Below are positions 5,727 to 13,321 of a stretch of DNA of 33,503 nt, in pieces. How positions within the stretch are numbered: the stretch's first letter is position 1; every line of letters starts with the position of its first letter. The stretch covers positions 1-33,503 of the forward strand of contig NZ_JUPG01000148.1 of NCBI RefSeq assembly GCF_001074825.1, read 5' to 3'. The notes beneath the pieces were generated by a model that saw only the letters and a program-made list of their open reading frames with translations, made no database searches and was not told the origin of the DNA. A program made the position numbers and the translations under genes. This stretch comes from Streptococcus pseudopneumoniae (GTDB taxonomy: Bacteria; Bacillota; Bacilli; Lactobacillales; Streptococcaceae).

Positions 5727-8378
5727 TTATTTACGACGTCCTGGACGTTCTGCATAACCATAGTAAGCATCTTCCATGATTTCTTCCATGTCAGCTACCA
5801 TTGGCAAGCGTGGGTTAGCAGGTGAACATTGATCTTCATAAGCAAACAAGGCAATTTCATGCAAGCTGTCTTTCCAAGCTTTTTCATCAATTCCTTGATC
5901 CTTGAAGTTCATCTTGATACCTACTGCAACACCAAGTTCGTAAACAGCTTTAGCGTATGCTTCAACTGCTTCTTCTGGAGTTGAGTGAGGCAAGCCAAGC
6001 ATTCTAGCAATATCTTGGAATTTCTCATCAGCTTTCCAGTAGTTGTATTTAGGCCATGTAGTAGTCTTAGATGGACGAGTTCCGTTGTAACGGATAACGT
6101 ATGGAAGCAAGATAGCGTTTGTACGTCCGTGAACAGTATGGTGAACTGCACCGATCTTGTGGGCCATTGAGTGGCTCATACCAAGGAAGGCATTGGCGAA
6201 GGCCATACCTGCCATTGTAGAAGCGTTATGCATTTTCTCACGTGCTTCTGGGTCAGCTGTCTTAACAGATTTTTCCAACCATTCAAAGACAAGTTTGATT
6301 GATTGAAGCGCAATACCGTCTGTATAGTCGTTAGCAAAGTTTGAAGTGTAGGCTTCAGTCGCGTGTGTCAAGACGTCCATACCTGTGTCAGCAGTAATAA
6401 AATCTGGAACTGATTCAACCAAAGCAGGGTCAACAATGGCAATAGTTGGTGTCAATGAGTAGTCAGCCAATGGATATTTGCGGTTATTTTTCTTATCAGA
6501 GATAACGGCAAATGGTGTTACTTCTGAACCAGTACCTGAAGTTGTTGGGATACCGATGTACTTCGCTTTCTTACCAAGTGATGGGAAGCGGAAGGCGCGT
6601 TTACGGATATCCATGAATTTTTGAACCAAGTCACGGAAGTCGATTTCTGGTTGTTCGTAGAAGAGCCACATAACTTTCGCTGCGTCCATTGGAGAACCAC
6701 CACCAAGAGCGATAATTGTATCTGGTTCAAATGCTCTCATCACTTCAGTACCACGTTCTACAGTTGTGATATCTGGATCTGGTTCAACATCTGAGAAAAC
6801 TTGGACAGTTACACGGTTGCTACGTGCGTTCAATTGGTCGATAATACGTTGAACGAAACCAAGTTTTTCGATTGATTTGTCCGTAACGATCATAACGCGT
6901 TCAATATCTTCACATGTTTGAAGGTATTGGATAGAATTACGTTCGAAGTAAATTTTTGAAGGAACTTTAAACCATTGCATATTATTTCTACGTTTCCCTA
7001 CTTTCTTGATGTTTAGGAGGTTAATAGCGCTCACGTTATCCCCAACAGAGTTGCGTCCGTATGAACCACATCCAAGTGTCAATGATGGGATGAAAGCATT
7101 GTAAACGTCACCGATACCACCGAAAGTAGATGGAGAGTTCCAGATAATACGCATAGCTTTGATTTCTGTACCAAAGCGTTTAGCAAGAGCTTCATCTTTT
7201 GTATGGATAGCTGCTGAGTGACCAAGTCCGTTAAACTCAACCATTTGACGAGCTTTTGTAAGACCATCTTCTGTATCTTCAGCTTTCAATACAGCGATTA
7301 CTGGTGACAATTTTTCACGAGTCAGTGGTTCTTTTGGCCCTACTTCCTCACATTCTGCCGCCAAGATGTTTGTTCCTTCTGGAACGCTGAATCCCGCTTG
7401 TTCTGCAATCCATGCTGCTGGTTTACCAACAATGTTTGCATTTAGTTTAGCACCAGCACAGTTTTTGCTGTTTGCTTTCACACCAAAACAGAATTCTTCA
7501 AGAAGTGCTTTTTCTTTTTTGTTTACAAAGTAAGTGTGGTATGATTTGAATTCTTCTACAAATTCATCATACACTTCTTTATCAATGATAACCGCTTGTT
7601 CTGATGCACAGACCATCCCATTATCAAATGATTTAGACATCACGATGTCATGAGCAGCTTGACGAAGGTCAGCAGATTTTTCTACATAGGCAGGAACGTT
7701 CCCGGCACCTACCCCAAGAGCTGGTTTCCCACATGAATATGCCGCTTTAACCATGGCATTACCACCAGTTGCAAGGATAGTCGCAACACCTTCGTGGTTC
7801 ATAAGTGCTCCAGTTGCTTCCATAGATGGCTCTGTAATCCATTGAACACAGTTTTCAGGTGCTCCAGCTGCGATAGCGGCATCACGAACAATTTGTGCTG
7901 CGTGAGCTGATGATTCTTGAGCTGATGGATGGAAAGCAAACACGATTGGATTACGTGTTTTCAAAGCAACCAATGATTTGAAAATCGCTGTTGAAGTTGG
8001 GTTGGTTGTTGGAGTGACACCACAGATTACACCAACAGGTTCAGCAATCTTCGTCAAGCCTGTAATTGGATCATCTTCGATAACTCCAACTGTTTTAACT
8101 CCACGCATATTGTTCACTACATGTTCACAGGCAAATAGATTTTTCGTTGCCTTATCTTCAAATACCCCACGACCAGTTTCTTCAACTGCATGTTGTGCAA
8201 GTATACCATGCGCGTTAAGTGCTGCAACCGAAGCTTTTGCCACAATATAGTCAACTTGTTCTTGGTTCAACTTGCGCATCTCATCAAGCGCAACCAAGGC
8301 TTTTTTCACGAGACCATCGACATGCTTTTCAGCAGCAAGTTGTTTTTCCTCAGGTGTTACTGTTTTTTTATCAGCCAT
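5727..8378 (-). CDS. adhE: Bifunctional acetaldehyde-CoA/alcohol dehydrogenase AdhE
   Basis: This 883-residue fusion reduces acetyl-CoA to acetaldehyde and then to ethanol, regenerating NAD+ in mixed-acid fermentation. Residues 1 to about 440 are the aldehyde dehydrogenase half, with MVCASEQ containing catalytic Cys257. The C-terminal half is an iron-dependent alcohol dehydrogenase with GGGSPMDAAKVMW and the metal-binding stretch MAHKIGAVHHTVHGRTNA. AdhE enzymes assemble into filaments (spirosomes). ATG 8378 is chosen because GGAGGATAAT directly precedes it; the frame opens four codons earlier but without such a site. The promoter carries a Rex-like operator, so control by NADH/NAD+ ratio is likely. 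Confidence 0.97.
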   Translation of the reverse strand: MADKKTVTPEEKQLAAEKHVDGLVKKALVALDEMRKLNQEQVDYIVAKASVAALNAHGILAQHAVEETGRGVFEDKATKNLFACEHVVNNMRGVKTVGVIEDDPITGLTKIAEPVGVICGVTPTTNPTSTAIFKSLVALKTRNPIVFAFHPSAQESSAHAAQIVRDAAIAAGAPENCVQWITEPSMEATGALMNHEGVATILATGGNAMVKAAYSCGKPALGVGAGNVPAYVEKSADLRQAAHDIVMSKSFDNGMVCASEQAVIIDKEVYDEFVEEFKSYHTYFVNKKEKALLEEFCFGVKANSKNCAGAKLNANIVGKPAAWIAEQAGFSVPEGTNILAAECEEVGPKEPLTREKLSPVIAVLKAEDTEDGLTKARQMVEFNGLGHSAAIHTKDEALAKRFGTEIKAMRIIWNSPSTFGGIGDVYNAFIPSLTLGCGSYGRNSVGDNVSAINLLNIKKVGKRRNNMQWFKVPSKIYFERNSIQYLQTCEDIERVMIVTDKSIEKLGFVQRIIDQLNARSNRVTVQVFSDVEPDPDITTVERGTEVMRAFEPDTIIALGGGSPMDAAKVMWLFYEQPEIDFRDLVQKFMDIRKRAFRFPSLGKKAKYIGIPTTSGTGSEVTPFAVISDKKNNRKYPLADYSLTPTIAIVDPALVESVPDFITADTGMDVLTHATEAYTSNFANDYTDGIALQSIKLVFEWLEKSVKTADPEAREKMHNASTMAGMAFANAFLGMSHSMAHKIGAVHHTVHGRTNAILLPYVIRYNGTRPSKTTTWPKYNYWKADEKFQDIARMLGLPHSTPEEAVEAYAKAVYELGVAVGIKMNFKDQGIDEKAWKDSLHEIALFAYEDQCSPANPRLPMVADMEEIMEDAYYGYAERPGRRK

Positions 8379-8411
8379 ATTATCCTCCATAGCCTTTAAG
8401 GATTTTATCCT

Positions 8412-8429
8412 TTGTTAATTTTTTCACAA
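8412..8429 (-). promoter_or_regulatory. Rex-like operator overlapping the adhE transcript start
   Basis: TTGTTAATTTTTTCACAA matches the Rex consensus TTGTGAA-N4-TTCACAA at 13 of 14 defined positions. It lies just downstream of the -10 box, where a bound repressor would block initiation. Rex is the NADH-sensing repressor of fermentation genes, including adhE, in streptococci (established). Binding here is inferred. Confidence 0.75.
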
Positions 8430-8433
8430 GTTT

Positions 8434-8463
8434 ATTATAACTCTTTTTTTATGTTTTGTAAAC
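8434..8463 (-). promoter_or_regulatory. adhE promoter
   Basis: TTTACA (8463-8458), an 18-base spacer and TATAAT (8439-8434) on the minus strand. It is followed by the Rex-like operator and then about 50 bases of leader to ATG 8378. Confidence 0.8.
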
Positions 8464-8470
8464 AGTTTCA
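8456..8470. promoter_or_regulatory. cre-like site overlapping the adhE -35
   Basis: TTGTAAACAGTTTCA matches the CcpA consensus WTGWAARCGYTTWCW at 13 of 15 positions, but the two mismatches fall in the central CG. It covers the -35 box. Confidence 0.4.
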
Positions 8471-8475
8471 TAAAC

Positions 8476-8508
8476 ATTTCACAAAGAATTTTTGCGACAT
8501 TGTGAAAT
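8476..8508. repeat. Inverted Rex half-sites, proximal pair
   Basis: ATTTCACAA (8476-8484) and TTGTGAAAT (8500-8508) are perfect inverted copies separated by 15 bases. Each arm is an exact Rex half-site, although the spacing differs from the canonical four bases. Confidence 0.6.
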
Positions 8509-8549
8509 TACTCTCAAATACGTTATAGTATCAACTTTTGACTAGATGA

Positions 8550-8585
8550 TTGTGAAATAACAACAAAAATTTTTTTATTTCACAA
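8550..8585. repeat. Inverted Rex half-sites, distal pair
   Basis: TTGTGAAATAA (8550-8560) and TTATTTCACAA (8575-8585) are perfect 11-base inverted copies 14 bases apart, again containing exact Rex half-sites, about 75 bases upstream of the proximal pair. Confidence 0.6.
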
Positions 8586-8622
8586 ACCTAACAAACACAT
8601 AGAAGGCGCTTTCTTGTTTTTT

Positions 8623-8650
8623 GTAAAAAAACCTCCATGTCAGGAGGCTT
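8623..8650 (-). terminator. Terminator after the MORN-repeat gene
   Basis: CCTCC (8632-8636) and GGAGG (8643-8647) form the stem; the minus strand then continues into seven T residues. It begins at the stop codon of the MORN gene. Confidence 0.75.
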
Positions 8651-9060
8651 TATTTTTGTTGAAAAACGCCTTGTTTAAAAGTCCCTTCATAAACGACTTC
8701 TTGTTCTGTTGTTAGTTTTCCTTTTCCTTCAGCTTGACCATTTACAAAATCACCTTCGTAGGTCCAACCTTCTTTGGATTGAAAGGTACCTTTTCCGTTG
8801 AAGGCTCCATTGTTGAAACCACCCGTATATTGGTCTCCATTTTGAAAGGTGATAGTACCTTGTCCATTCATTTTACCACGGACAAGACTGCCATCATAAA
8901 CAATCGTTTCATTATCGAGTTTTAAGACACCTTTCCCGGGAATATTGAGAAAAAAGACTAGTACCGCACAAAAAACAATCGTTACTGCTGCTAAAATCTC
9001 TAAATGAGAACGACTCAGATAGACATGATATTTCCCATAGAAATTCTTAAGATTTTCCAT
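8650..9060 (-). CDS. Membrane-anchored MORN-repeat protein
   Basis: A 136-residue protein with one N-terminal membrane segment (about 24-39, LAAVTIVFCAVLVFFL), followed by four MORN-like units from about residue 53: YDGSLVRGKMNGQGTITF, YTGGFNNGAFNGKGTF, YEGDFVNGQAEGKGKL and YEGTFKQGVFQQK. MORN units are beta-hairpin repeats that in other proteins bind lipids or partners. No enzymatic domain is attached and the function is unknown. A GTG two codons upstream could also start the frame, but GAGGAGAG is better placed for ATG 9060. It overlaps the tyrosine phosphatase gene by 14 bases, so the two are probably translationally coupled. Confidence 0.85.
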   Translation of the reverse strand: MENLKNFYGKYHVYLSRSHLEILAAVTIVFCAVLVFFLNIPGKGVLKLDNETIVYDGSLVRGKMNGQGTITFQNGDQYTGGFNNGAFNGKGTFQSKEGWTYEGDFVNGQAEGKGKLTTEQEVVYEGTFKQGVFQQK

Positions 9061-9487
9061 CTTCACTCTCCTCTAAGCGTTCTAGCCACACTTGACAGCC
9101 CTCTTGAACACGCTGATAAGTTTCTTCAAAATCCCCTGTATACCAAGGATCCGGAACACTTTCAGATGCAAATGAGTAAATCTTATCTTGACAGTCTATT
9201 GGACACATCTGACGTAAATCAGAAACATTTGAATCGTCCATTCCGATAATATAATCAAAGGCTTCAAAATCTTCCTTACTAATCTGAAGCGATGTCTTGT
9301 TCTTGTCATAAGGAATCTGATACTGTTGAAAAATTCCCTGAGTACCCTTATGAATCGGATTGCCATGTTCCCAAGAGGAAGTTGCTCGACTTTGGATTTC
9401 GTAACTATCTGTCATTGATTTCATAACAAACTCGGCCATAGGACTGCGGCAAATATTTCCCAGACAGACAAAGACTAGTTTTTTCAT
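9047..9487 (-). CDS. Low-molecular-weight protein tyrosine phosphatase
   Basis: A 146-residue phosphatase with the active-site loop CLGNICRS at residues 8-15 (nucleophile Cys8, phosphate-binding Arg14) and the general-acid loop SVPDPWYTGDFEETY near residue 115. The family removes phosphate from phosphotyrosine, and in some bacteria counters capsule or BY-kinases. The natural substrate here cannot be read from sequence. AAAGGAAATGGG precedes the ATG. The gene starts 47 bases after yajC, beyond the yajC terminator, and overlaps the MORN gene at its 3' end. I see no separate strong promoter, so readthrough from yajC may contribute. Confidence 0.93.
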   Translation of the reverse strand: MKKLVFVCLGNICRSPMAEFVMKSMTDSYEIQSRATSSWEHGNPIHKGTQGIFQQYQIPYDKNKTSLQISKEDFEAFDYIIGMDDSNVSDLRQMCPIDCQDKIYSFASESVPDPWYTGDFEETYQRVQEGCQVWLERLEESEDGKS

Positions 9488-9506
9488 CCCATTTCCTTTC
9501 TTCTAT

Positions 9507-9536
9507 AGAAAAACGGGAGTTAGTGATCCCGTCTTA
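9507..9536 (-). terminator. Terminator after yajC
   Basis: ACGGGA (9513-9518) and TCCCGT (9527-9532) form a stem with an eight-base loop, followed by TTTTTC on the minus strand. It directly follows the yajC stop codon. Confidence 0.8.
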
Positions 9537-9842
9537 TTTTTCAATTGCGCCTTCTAGTGAAGCTGTTTCTTTCAGCGGTAATACTGTCTTAATAGCAGCT
9601 AGTTCAAAAGTCAAGTAAACTCCATCTACATCAAGAACAATCGTTCTTTTCTCCGTATCTACTTCATCAACTGTTCCGTAAAGTCCACCGATTGTAATAA
9701 CTTCATAGCCTTTTTGTAGTTTATTTAAGCTTTCCATACGTTTTTGTGCTTGTTTCTTTTGAGAGCGTTGCATAAAGAACATCAAGCCCAACATCGCTAC
9801 AAGCATAATCACAAATGTTAAATTTGGACTAATATTTTCCAT
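9534..9842 (-). CDS. yajC: Sec translocase accessory subunit YajC
   Basis: A 102-residue protein with one N-terminal membrane helix (about 7-24, LTFVIMLVAMLGLMFFMQ), followed by the YajC motif RSQKKQAQKRMESLNKLQKG and a short soluble domain, YEVITIGGLYGTVDEVD. YajC associates with SecDF in other bacteria; streptococci keep YajC although most lack SecDF, so its role here is unclear. AAAGGAGAAAATACT precedes the ATG. It has its own promoter after the tkt terminator. Confidence 0.93.
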   Translation of the reverse strand: MENISPNLTFVIMLVAMLGLMFFMQRSQKKQAQKRMESLNKLQKGYEVITIGGLYGTVDEVDTEKRTIVLDVDGVYLTFELAAIKTVLPLKETASLEGAIEK

Positions 9843-9874
9843 AGTATTTTCTCCTTTGTCTTTTACATAGGACT

Positions 9875-9903
9875 ACTATATCAAATTTCAGCTACTTTTA
9901 CAA
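9875..9903 (-). promoter_or_regulatory. yajC promoter
   Basis: TTGTAA (9903-9898), a 17-base spacer and TATAGT (9880-9875) on the minus strand, with TG one base before the -10. Confidence 0.8.
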
Positions 9904-9928
9904 GATTGTACCTTGCTTTTCTAGTAAG

Positions 9929-9956
9929 AAAAAACCAGAGCTTGCGCTCTGATTCT
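9929..9956 (-). terminator. tkt terminator
   Basis: CCAGAGC (9935-9941), loop TTGC, GCTCTGA (9946-9952). On the minus strand the stem is followed by TTTTTT. Confidence 0.9.
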
Positions 9957-9961
9957 TAGGA

Positions 9962-11938
9962 TTATTTCAAGTCTTGAACGACTTTTACAAGATTTTCTAC
10001 AGTAAAGCCATATTCTGCCAATACTTTTGGTGCTGGGGCAGAGGCTCCGAAGGTATCAATACCAAGAACTGCACCATCTAGTCCAACATATTTGTACCAG
10101 TTTTGACTTGCACCCATTTCGACTGCAACACGACGGCGAACTGCATTTGGAAGGATTTCTTCCTTGTAAGCTGCATCTTGTTTATCAAAGACATCTGTCG
10201 ATGGCATGCTGACTACGCGGACTTTTCCGCCTTGACTAGCCAATTCTTTGGCTGCCGCGACAGCAAGATTGACCTCTGAACCTGTCGCAATCAAGATTGT
10301 ATCAAAGTCTGCTGCATTTTCATAGACAACATAAGCACCTTTTGCAACCTTTTCAAAGTCTGTTCCCTCTTCAACAGTCAAGTTTTGACGTGTCAAAACA
10401 AGGGCAGTTGGTGTTTTCTCACTTGTCACTGCAAGATACCAAGCTGCTTGAGTTTCACGCGCATCTGCTGGGCGGAAAACATTCAGATTTGGCATAGCAC
10501 GAAGACCTGCTAGGTGTTCAACTGGTTCATGAGTTGGACCGTCTTCCCCAACCGCGATAGAATCATGGGTAAAGACATAAGTCACAGGAAGTCCTTGCAA
10601 GGCTGATAAGCGGACAGCTGCCTTCACATAGTCAGAGAAAACAAAGAAAGTACCACCGTATACACGAAGTCCACCATGAAGGGCCATCCCGTTCAAGATC
10701 GTTCCCATAGCAAATTCACGAACACCAAACTGAATGTTACGGTTTAAGCGATTGGCATCGTCTTGAAGTCCGTCTGTTTTGATGTAAGTCATGTTTGAGT
10801 GAGCTAGGTCAGCTGATCCACCTAAGAAGGTTGGCAACTTAGCTGCCACAACATTCAAGGCATCTTGACTTGAATTACGAGTTGCTTGAGAGAAGCCGTT
10901 TTCTAGCGCAGGGAAGTCTGCTGGAGTCACTTCAACTGGATCACGTCCATCGATAATAGCTTCTACTTCCGCAGCCAAGTCTGGGTGAGCTTCTTTATAA
11001 TCTGCAACTAATTTAGCCCAAGCTTGATAAGTTGATTCACCACGGTCTGCAACATGTTCTTTGAAATCAGCATAAACTTCAGCTGGAATTTCAAATGGTT
11101 CGTAGTCCCAACCAAGAGCTTGACGAGTTGCTGCAGTTTCATCTGCTCCAAGAGGGGCACCGTGTACAGCATTAGTTCCCTGTTTATTTGGAGAACCGTA
11201 TCCAATCACGGTCTTCACTTCAATCAATGATGGTTTGCCTGAAGCTTTAGCTGTTTCAATAGCAGCATGGATTGCTTCCAAGTCTGTTCCATCTTCAACC
11301 AAGGCAGTATGCCAACCATAGGCATTGTAACGGTCACGAACACTTTCTGTAAAGGAATCCTTTGTCTCACCATCCAAGTTGATGTCATTTGAATCATAAA
11401 GAACAACCAACTTGTCTAGTTTTTGCAAGCCTGCGTATGAAGCTGCCTCGCTTGAGACACCTTCCATCAAGTCTCCGTCTCCACAGATAACGTAAGTATA
11501 GTGATCAAAGATATTGTAGCCTTCGCGGTTATATTTGGCTGCCAAGAAACGTTCTGCCTGGGCAAAACCAGTAGCAGTTGAAATCCCTTGACCTAGAGGA
11601 CCTGTTGTAGCATCAATTCCTGCTGTATGACCAAATTCTGGGTGACCTGGTGTTTTTGAACCCCATTGACGGAAGCTCTTGATTTCATCCATGCTAACAT
11701 CTTCAAAACCAGAAAGGTGAAGAAGGGCATAAAGAAGCATTGAACCATGTCCTGCTGAAAGAATAAAGCGGTCACGGTTAATCCAGTTTGGTTGAGCTGG
11801 ATTGATACGAAGTTGTTTTGTAAAGAGGCTATAAGCCATTGGAGCCGCTCCCATAACCACACCTGGATGACCTGAGTTGGCTTTATTAATGGCATCAATT
11901 CCTAAAAAGCGAATGGCATTGACAGATAAATTTGACAT
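9962..11938 (-). CDS. tkt: Transketolase
   Basis: This 658-residue thiamine-diphosphate enzyme moves two-carbon units between pentose-phosphate pathway sugars. Visible marks are the N-terminal NAIRFLGIDAINKANSGHPG, the cofactor motif GDGDLMEG (about 154-161), GHGSMLLYA, and the C-terminal-half segments HDSIAVGEDGPTHEPVEHLA and FRPADARE. The frame opens 15 codons earlier, but AAAGGAAACTCT precedes ATG 11938. It lies next to the ascorbate (ula) genes, whose end product D-xylulose 5-phosphate is a transketolase substrate. Its own promoter sits downstream of ulaG, so it need not depend on ascorbate. In pneumococcus the locus has also been called recP (from memory). Confidence 0.97.
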   Translation of the reverse strand: MSNLSVNAIRFLGIDAINKANSGHPGVVMGAAPMAYSLFTKQLRINPAQPNWINRDRFILSAGHGSMLLYALLHLSGFEDVSMDEIKSFRQWGSKTPGHPEFGHTAGIDATTGPLGQGISTATGFAQAERFLAAKYNREGYNIFDHYTYVICGDGDLMEGVSSEAASYAGLQKLDKLVVLYDSNDINLDGETKDSFTESVRDRYNAYGWHTALVEDGTDLEAIHAAIETAKASGKPSLIEVKTVIGYGSPNKQGTNAVHGAPLGADETAATRQALGWDYEPFEIPAEVYADFKEHVADRGESTYQAWAKLVADYKEAHPDLAAEVEAIIDGRDPVEVTPADFPALENGFSQATRNSSQDALNVVAAKLPTFLGGSADLAHSNMTYIKTDGLQDDANRLNRNIQFGVREFAMGTILNGMALHGGLRVYGGTFFVFSDYVKAAVRLSALQGLPVTYVFTHDSIAVGEDGPTHEPVEHLAGLRAMPNLNVFRPADARETQAAWYLAVTSEKTPTALVLTRQNLTVEEGTDFEKVAKGAYVVYENAADFDTILIATGSEVNLAVAAAKELASQGGKVRVVSMPSTDVFDKQDAAYKEEILPNAVRRRVAVEMGASQNWYKYVGLDGAVLGIDTFGASAPAPKVLAEYGFTVENLVKVVQDLK

Positions 11939-11998
11939 AGAGTTTCCTTTCATATTTGACAACGGGGCAAGTACCTCGCGCATTTTCTATCTATTTCT

Positions 11999-12027
11999 AT
12001 TATATGAAAATTATCCGCATATCGCAA
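11999..12027 (-). promoter_or_regulatory. tkt promoter
   Basis: TTGCGA (12027-12022), a 17-base spacer and TATAAT (12004-11999) on the minus strand. The -35 lies in the loop, and the spacer in the distal arm, of the hairpin at 12010-12039. Confidence 0.65.
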
Positions 12028-12039
12028 CATACGGATAAT
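12005..12039 (-). terminator. Hairpin after ulaG, overlapping the tkt promoter
   Basis: ATTATCCGCAT (12010-12020) and ATACGGATAAT (12029-12039) pair over 11 positions on the minus-strand RNA, counting one G-U, and are followed by TTTTC. It probably terminates the ulaG transcript. Pairing is better on the minus than on the plus strand. Confidence 0.65.
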
Positions 12040-12116
12040 CTTATTTACGTGTTTTATAGCTATTGAAAATCTATTTGGACTAGCAAGGCAAATCCCTTCC
12101 AAATCTTCTCAAATAA

Positions 12117-13208
12117 TTAGAGCAGAGCCTTGAATTGGATATTAGAGTCGTGCTCGAAGCAGTCGTCAAATCCACGTGGGTGGTGGTACTCAATTCTATC
12201 CTTATCTTGCGGATAAGTGTACTTGCCACCAACTTCCCAGATGAATGGGTGGAATTGATATTGCAAGCGTTCCTTACGCATTTTCCAAAGGGCAAGGATT
12301 TCGTCGGTTGAAGCCATAAAGTTAGACCAAATATCATAGTGAACTGGGATGATAACTTTGGCGCGCAGATTTTCAGCCATACGAAGCAAATCGATAGACG
12401 TCATCTTGTCTTGGATACCGATTGGGTTGTCCCCGTAGTTGTTAATGGCAACATCAATATCAAAGTCTTTTCCGTGTTTTGCAAAGTAGTTTGAGAAGTG
12501 AGAATCAGCCCCGTGGTAAATAGTTCCGCCCGGAGTTTCAAAGACGTAGTTGACAGCCTTACGAGCCATTTCTTCGTCTGTCACTGGCAGACCTTTCAAG
12601 TTGTCGTCGTTTTCTTTGGCACCTTCGACTGGCAAAGTAACCAAGCAAGTACGGTCGAATGATTCAACGGCTGTGACTTTAATATCTTTAAATTCAAAAC
12701 TTTCACCCGGTTTGATAACGATGATGCGCTCTTCTGGCACACCCCATTTTTTCCAGATTTCACCACATTCGTAAGGTCCGACAAATTTCACATGGTCGAG
12801 TTTTGGATTGTTGACAATCGCAGCCGCTGTATTGATGTCAATATGGTCACTATGGAAGTGAGAAACCAAGTAGTAGTCCAGTTCATTGATTGCAAATGGG
12901 TCAATAACCATTGGTTGCACGCGCAAGTTTGGTTGAAGTTTGCGTACACCAGCCATATTGGCCATTTGGTGCCCCCAGACCATGTCTTTTACTTTCTTAG
13001 TTGATTTCCCACGGTTTGACCACAAGTCCATAACCACATTGGCTCCGCCTGGTGTCTTAATCCAGACACCGCAGTTTCCTAGCCACCACATGGAAAAGTT
13101 GCCTTCAGGAACGACTTCCTCTTCGATTTCTTCGTTCAACCATGTTCCCCACTCTGGGAAAGTAGCTAAAATCCATGATTCTCTTGTAATCTCTTTTACA
13201 TTTGGCAT
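12117..13208 (-). CDS. ulaG: L-ascorbate-6-phosphate lactonase UlaG
   Basis: This 363-residue metallo-beta-lactamase-fold enzyme hydrolyses L-ascorbate 6-phosphate to 3-keto-L-gulonate 6-phosphate. The metal-binding motif is SHFHSDHID (His117, His119, Asp121, His122). Further marks are the N-terminal WWLGNCGVWIKTPGGANVV and HGADSHFSNYFAKHG. Length and motifs match UlaG. AAAGGAGATAAC precedes the ATG. It is separated from the ulaABCDEF operon by the regulator gene and has its own promoter with the same activator motif as ulaA. That explains how the lactonase can be induced together with the transporter. Confidence 0.95.
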   Translation of the reverse strand: MPNVKEITRESWILATFPEWGTWLNEEIEEEVVPEGNFSMWWLGNCGVWIKTPGGANVVMDLWSNRGKSTKKVKDMVWGHQMANMAGVRKLQPNLRVQPMVIDPFAINELDYYLVSHFHSDHIDINTAAAIVNNPKLDHVKFVGPYECGEIWKKWGVPEERIIVIKPGESFEFKDIKVTAVESFDRTCLVTLPVEGAKENDDNLKGLPVTDEEMARKAVNYVFETPGGTIYHGADSHFSNYFAKHGKDFDIDVAINNYGDNPIGIQDKMTSIDLLRMAENLRAKVIIPVHYDIWSNFMASTDEILALWKMRKERLQYQFHPFIWEVGGKYTYPQDKDRIEYHHPRGFDDCFEHDSNIQFKALL

Positions 13209-13247
13209 ATGTTATCTCCTTTAGATATATTTATTATCTTTGAGATT

Positions 13248-13253
13248 AGTATA
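13248..13253 (-). promoter_or_regulatory. ulaG -10 box
   Basis: TATACT (13253-13248) on the minus strand. The -35 position holds TTTTTT, a poor match, as expected for an activator-dependent promoter. The shared ula motif begins 25 bases upstream. Confidence 0.65.
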
Positions 13254-13278
13254 CCACCCTTCAAAACACTAAAAAAGA

Positions 13279-13316
13279 CCAAGAAAAACACATGTTTGTG
13301 TTCATCATTGGACTGT
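13279..13316 (-). promoter_or_regulatory. Shared ula activator motif, ulaG copy
   Basis: On the plus strand this 38-base element reads CCAAGAA-N2-ACACA-N6-TGTTCA-N3-TTGGACTGT. The same bases at the same spacing occur upstream of ulaA (19811-19848). Its ends form a CCAA/TTGG inverted repeat. It is probably the target of the adjacent PRD regulator. Confidence 0.75.
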
Positions 13317-13321
13317 GATGA

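Noticed and set aside
12764..12772. cin-box-like CATTCGTA (TACGAATG on the minus strand) inside ulaG
   Set aside because: It lies in coding sequence, has no T-rich stretch upstream, and no late-competence gene follows.
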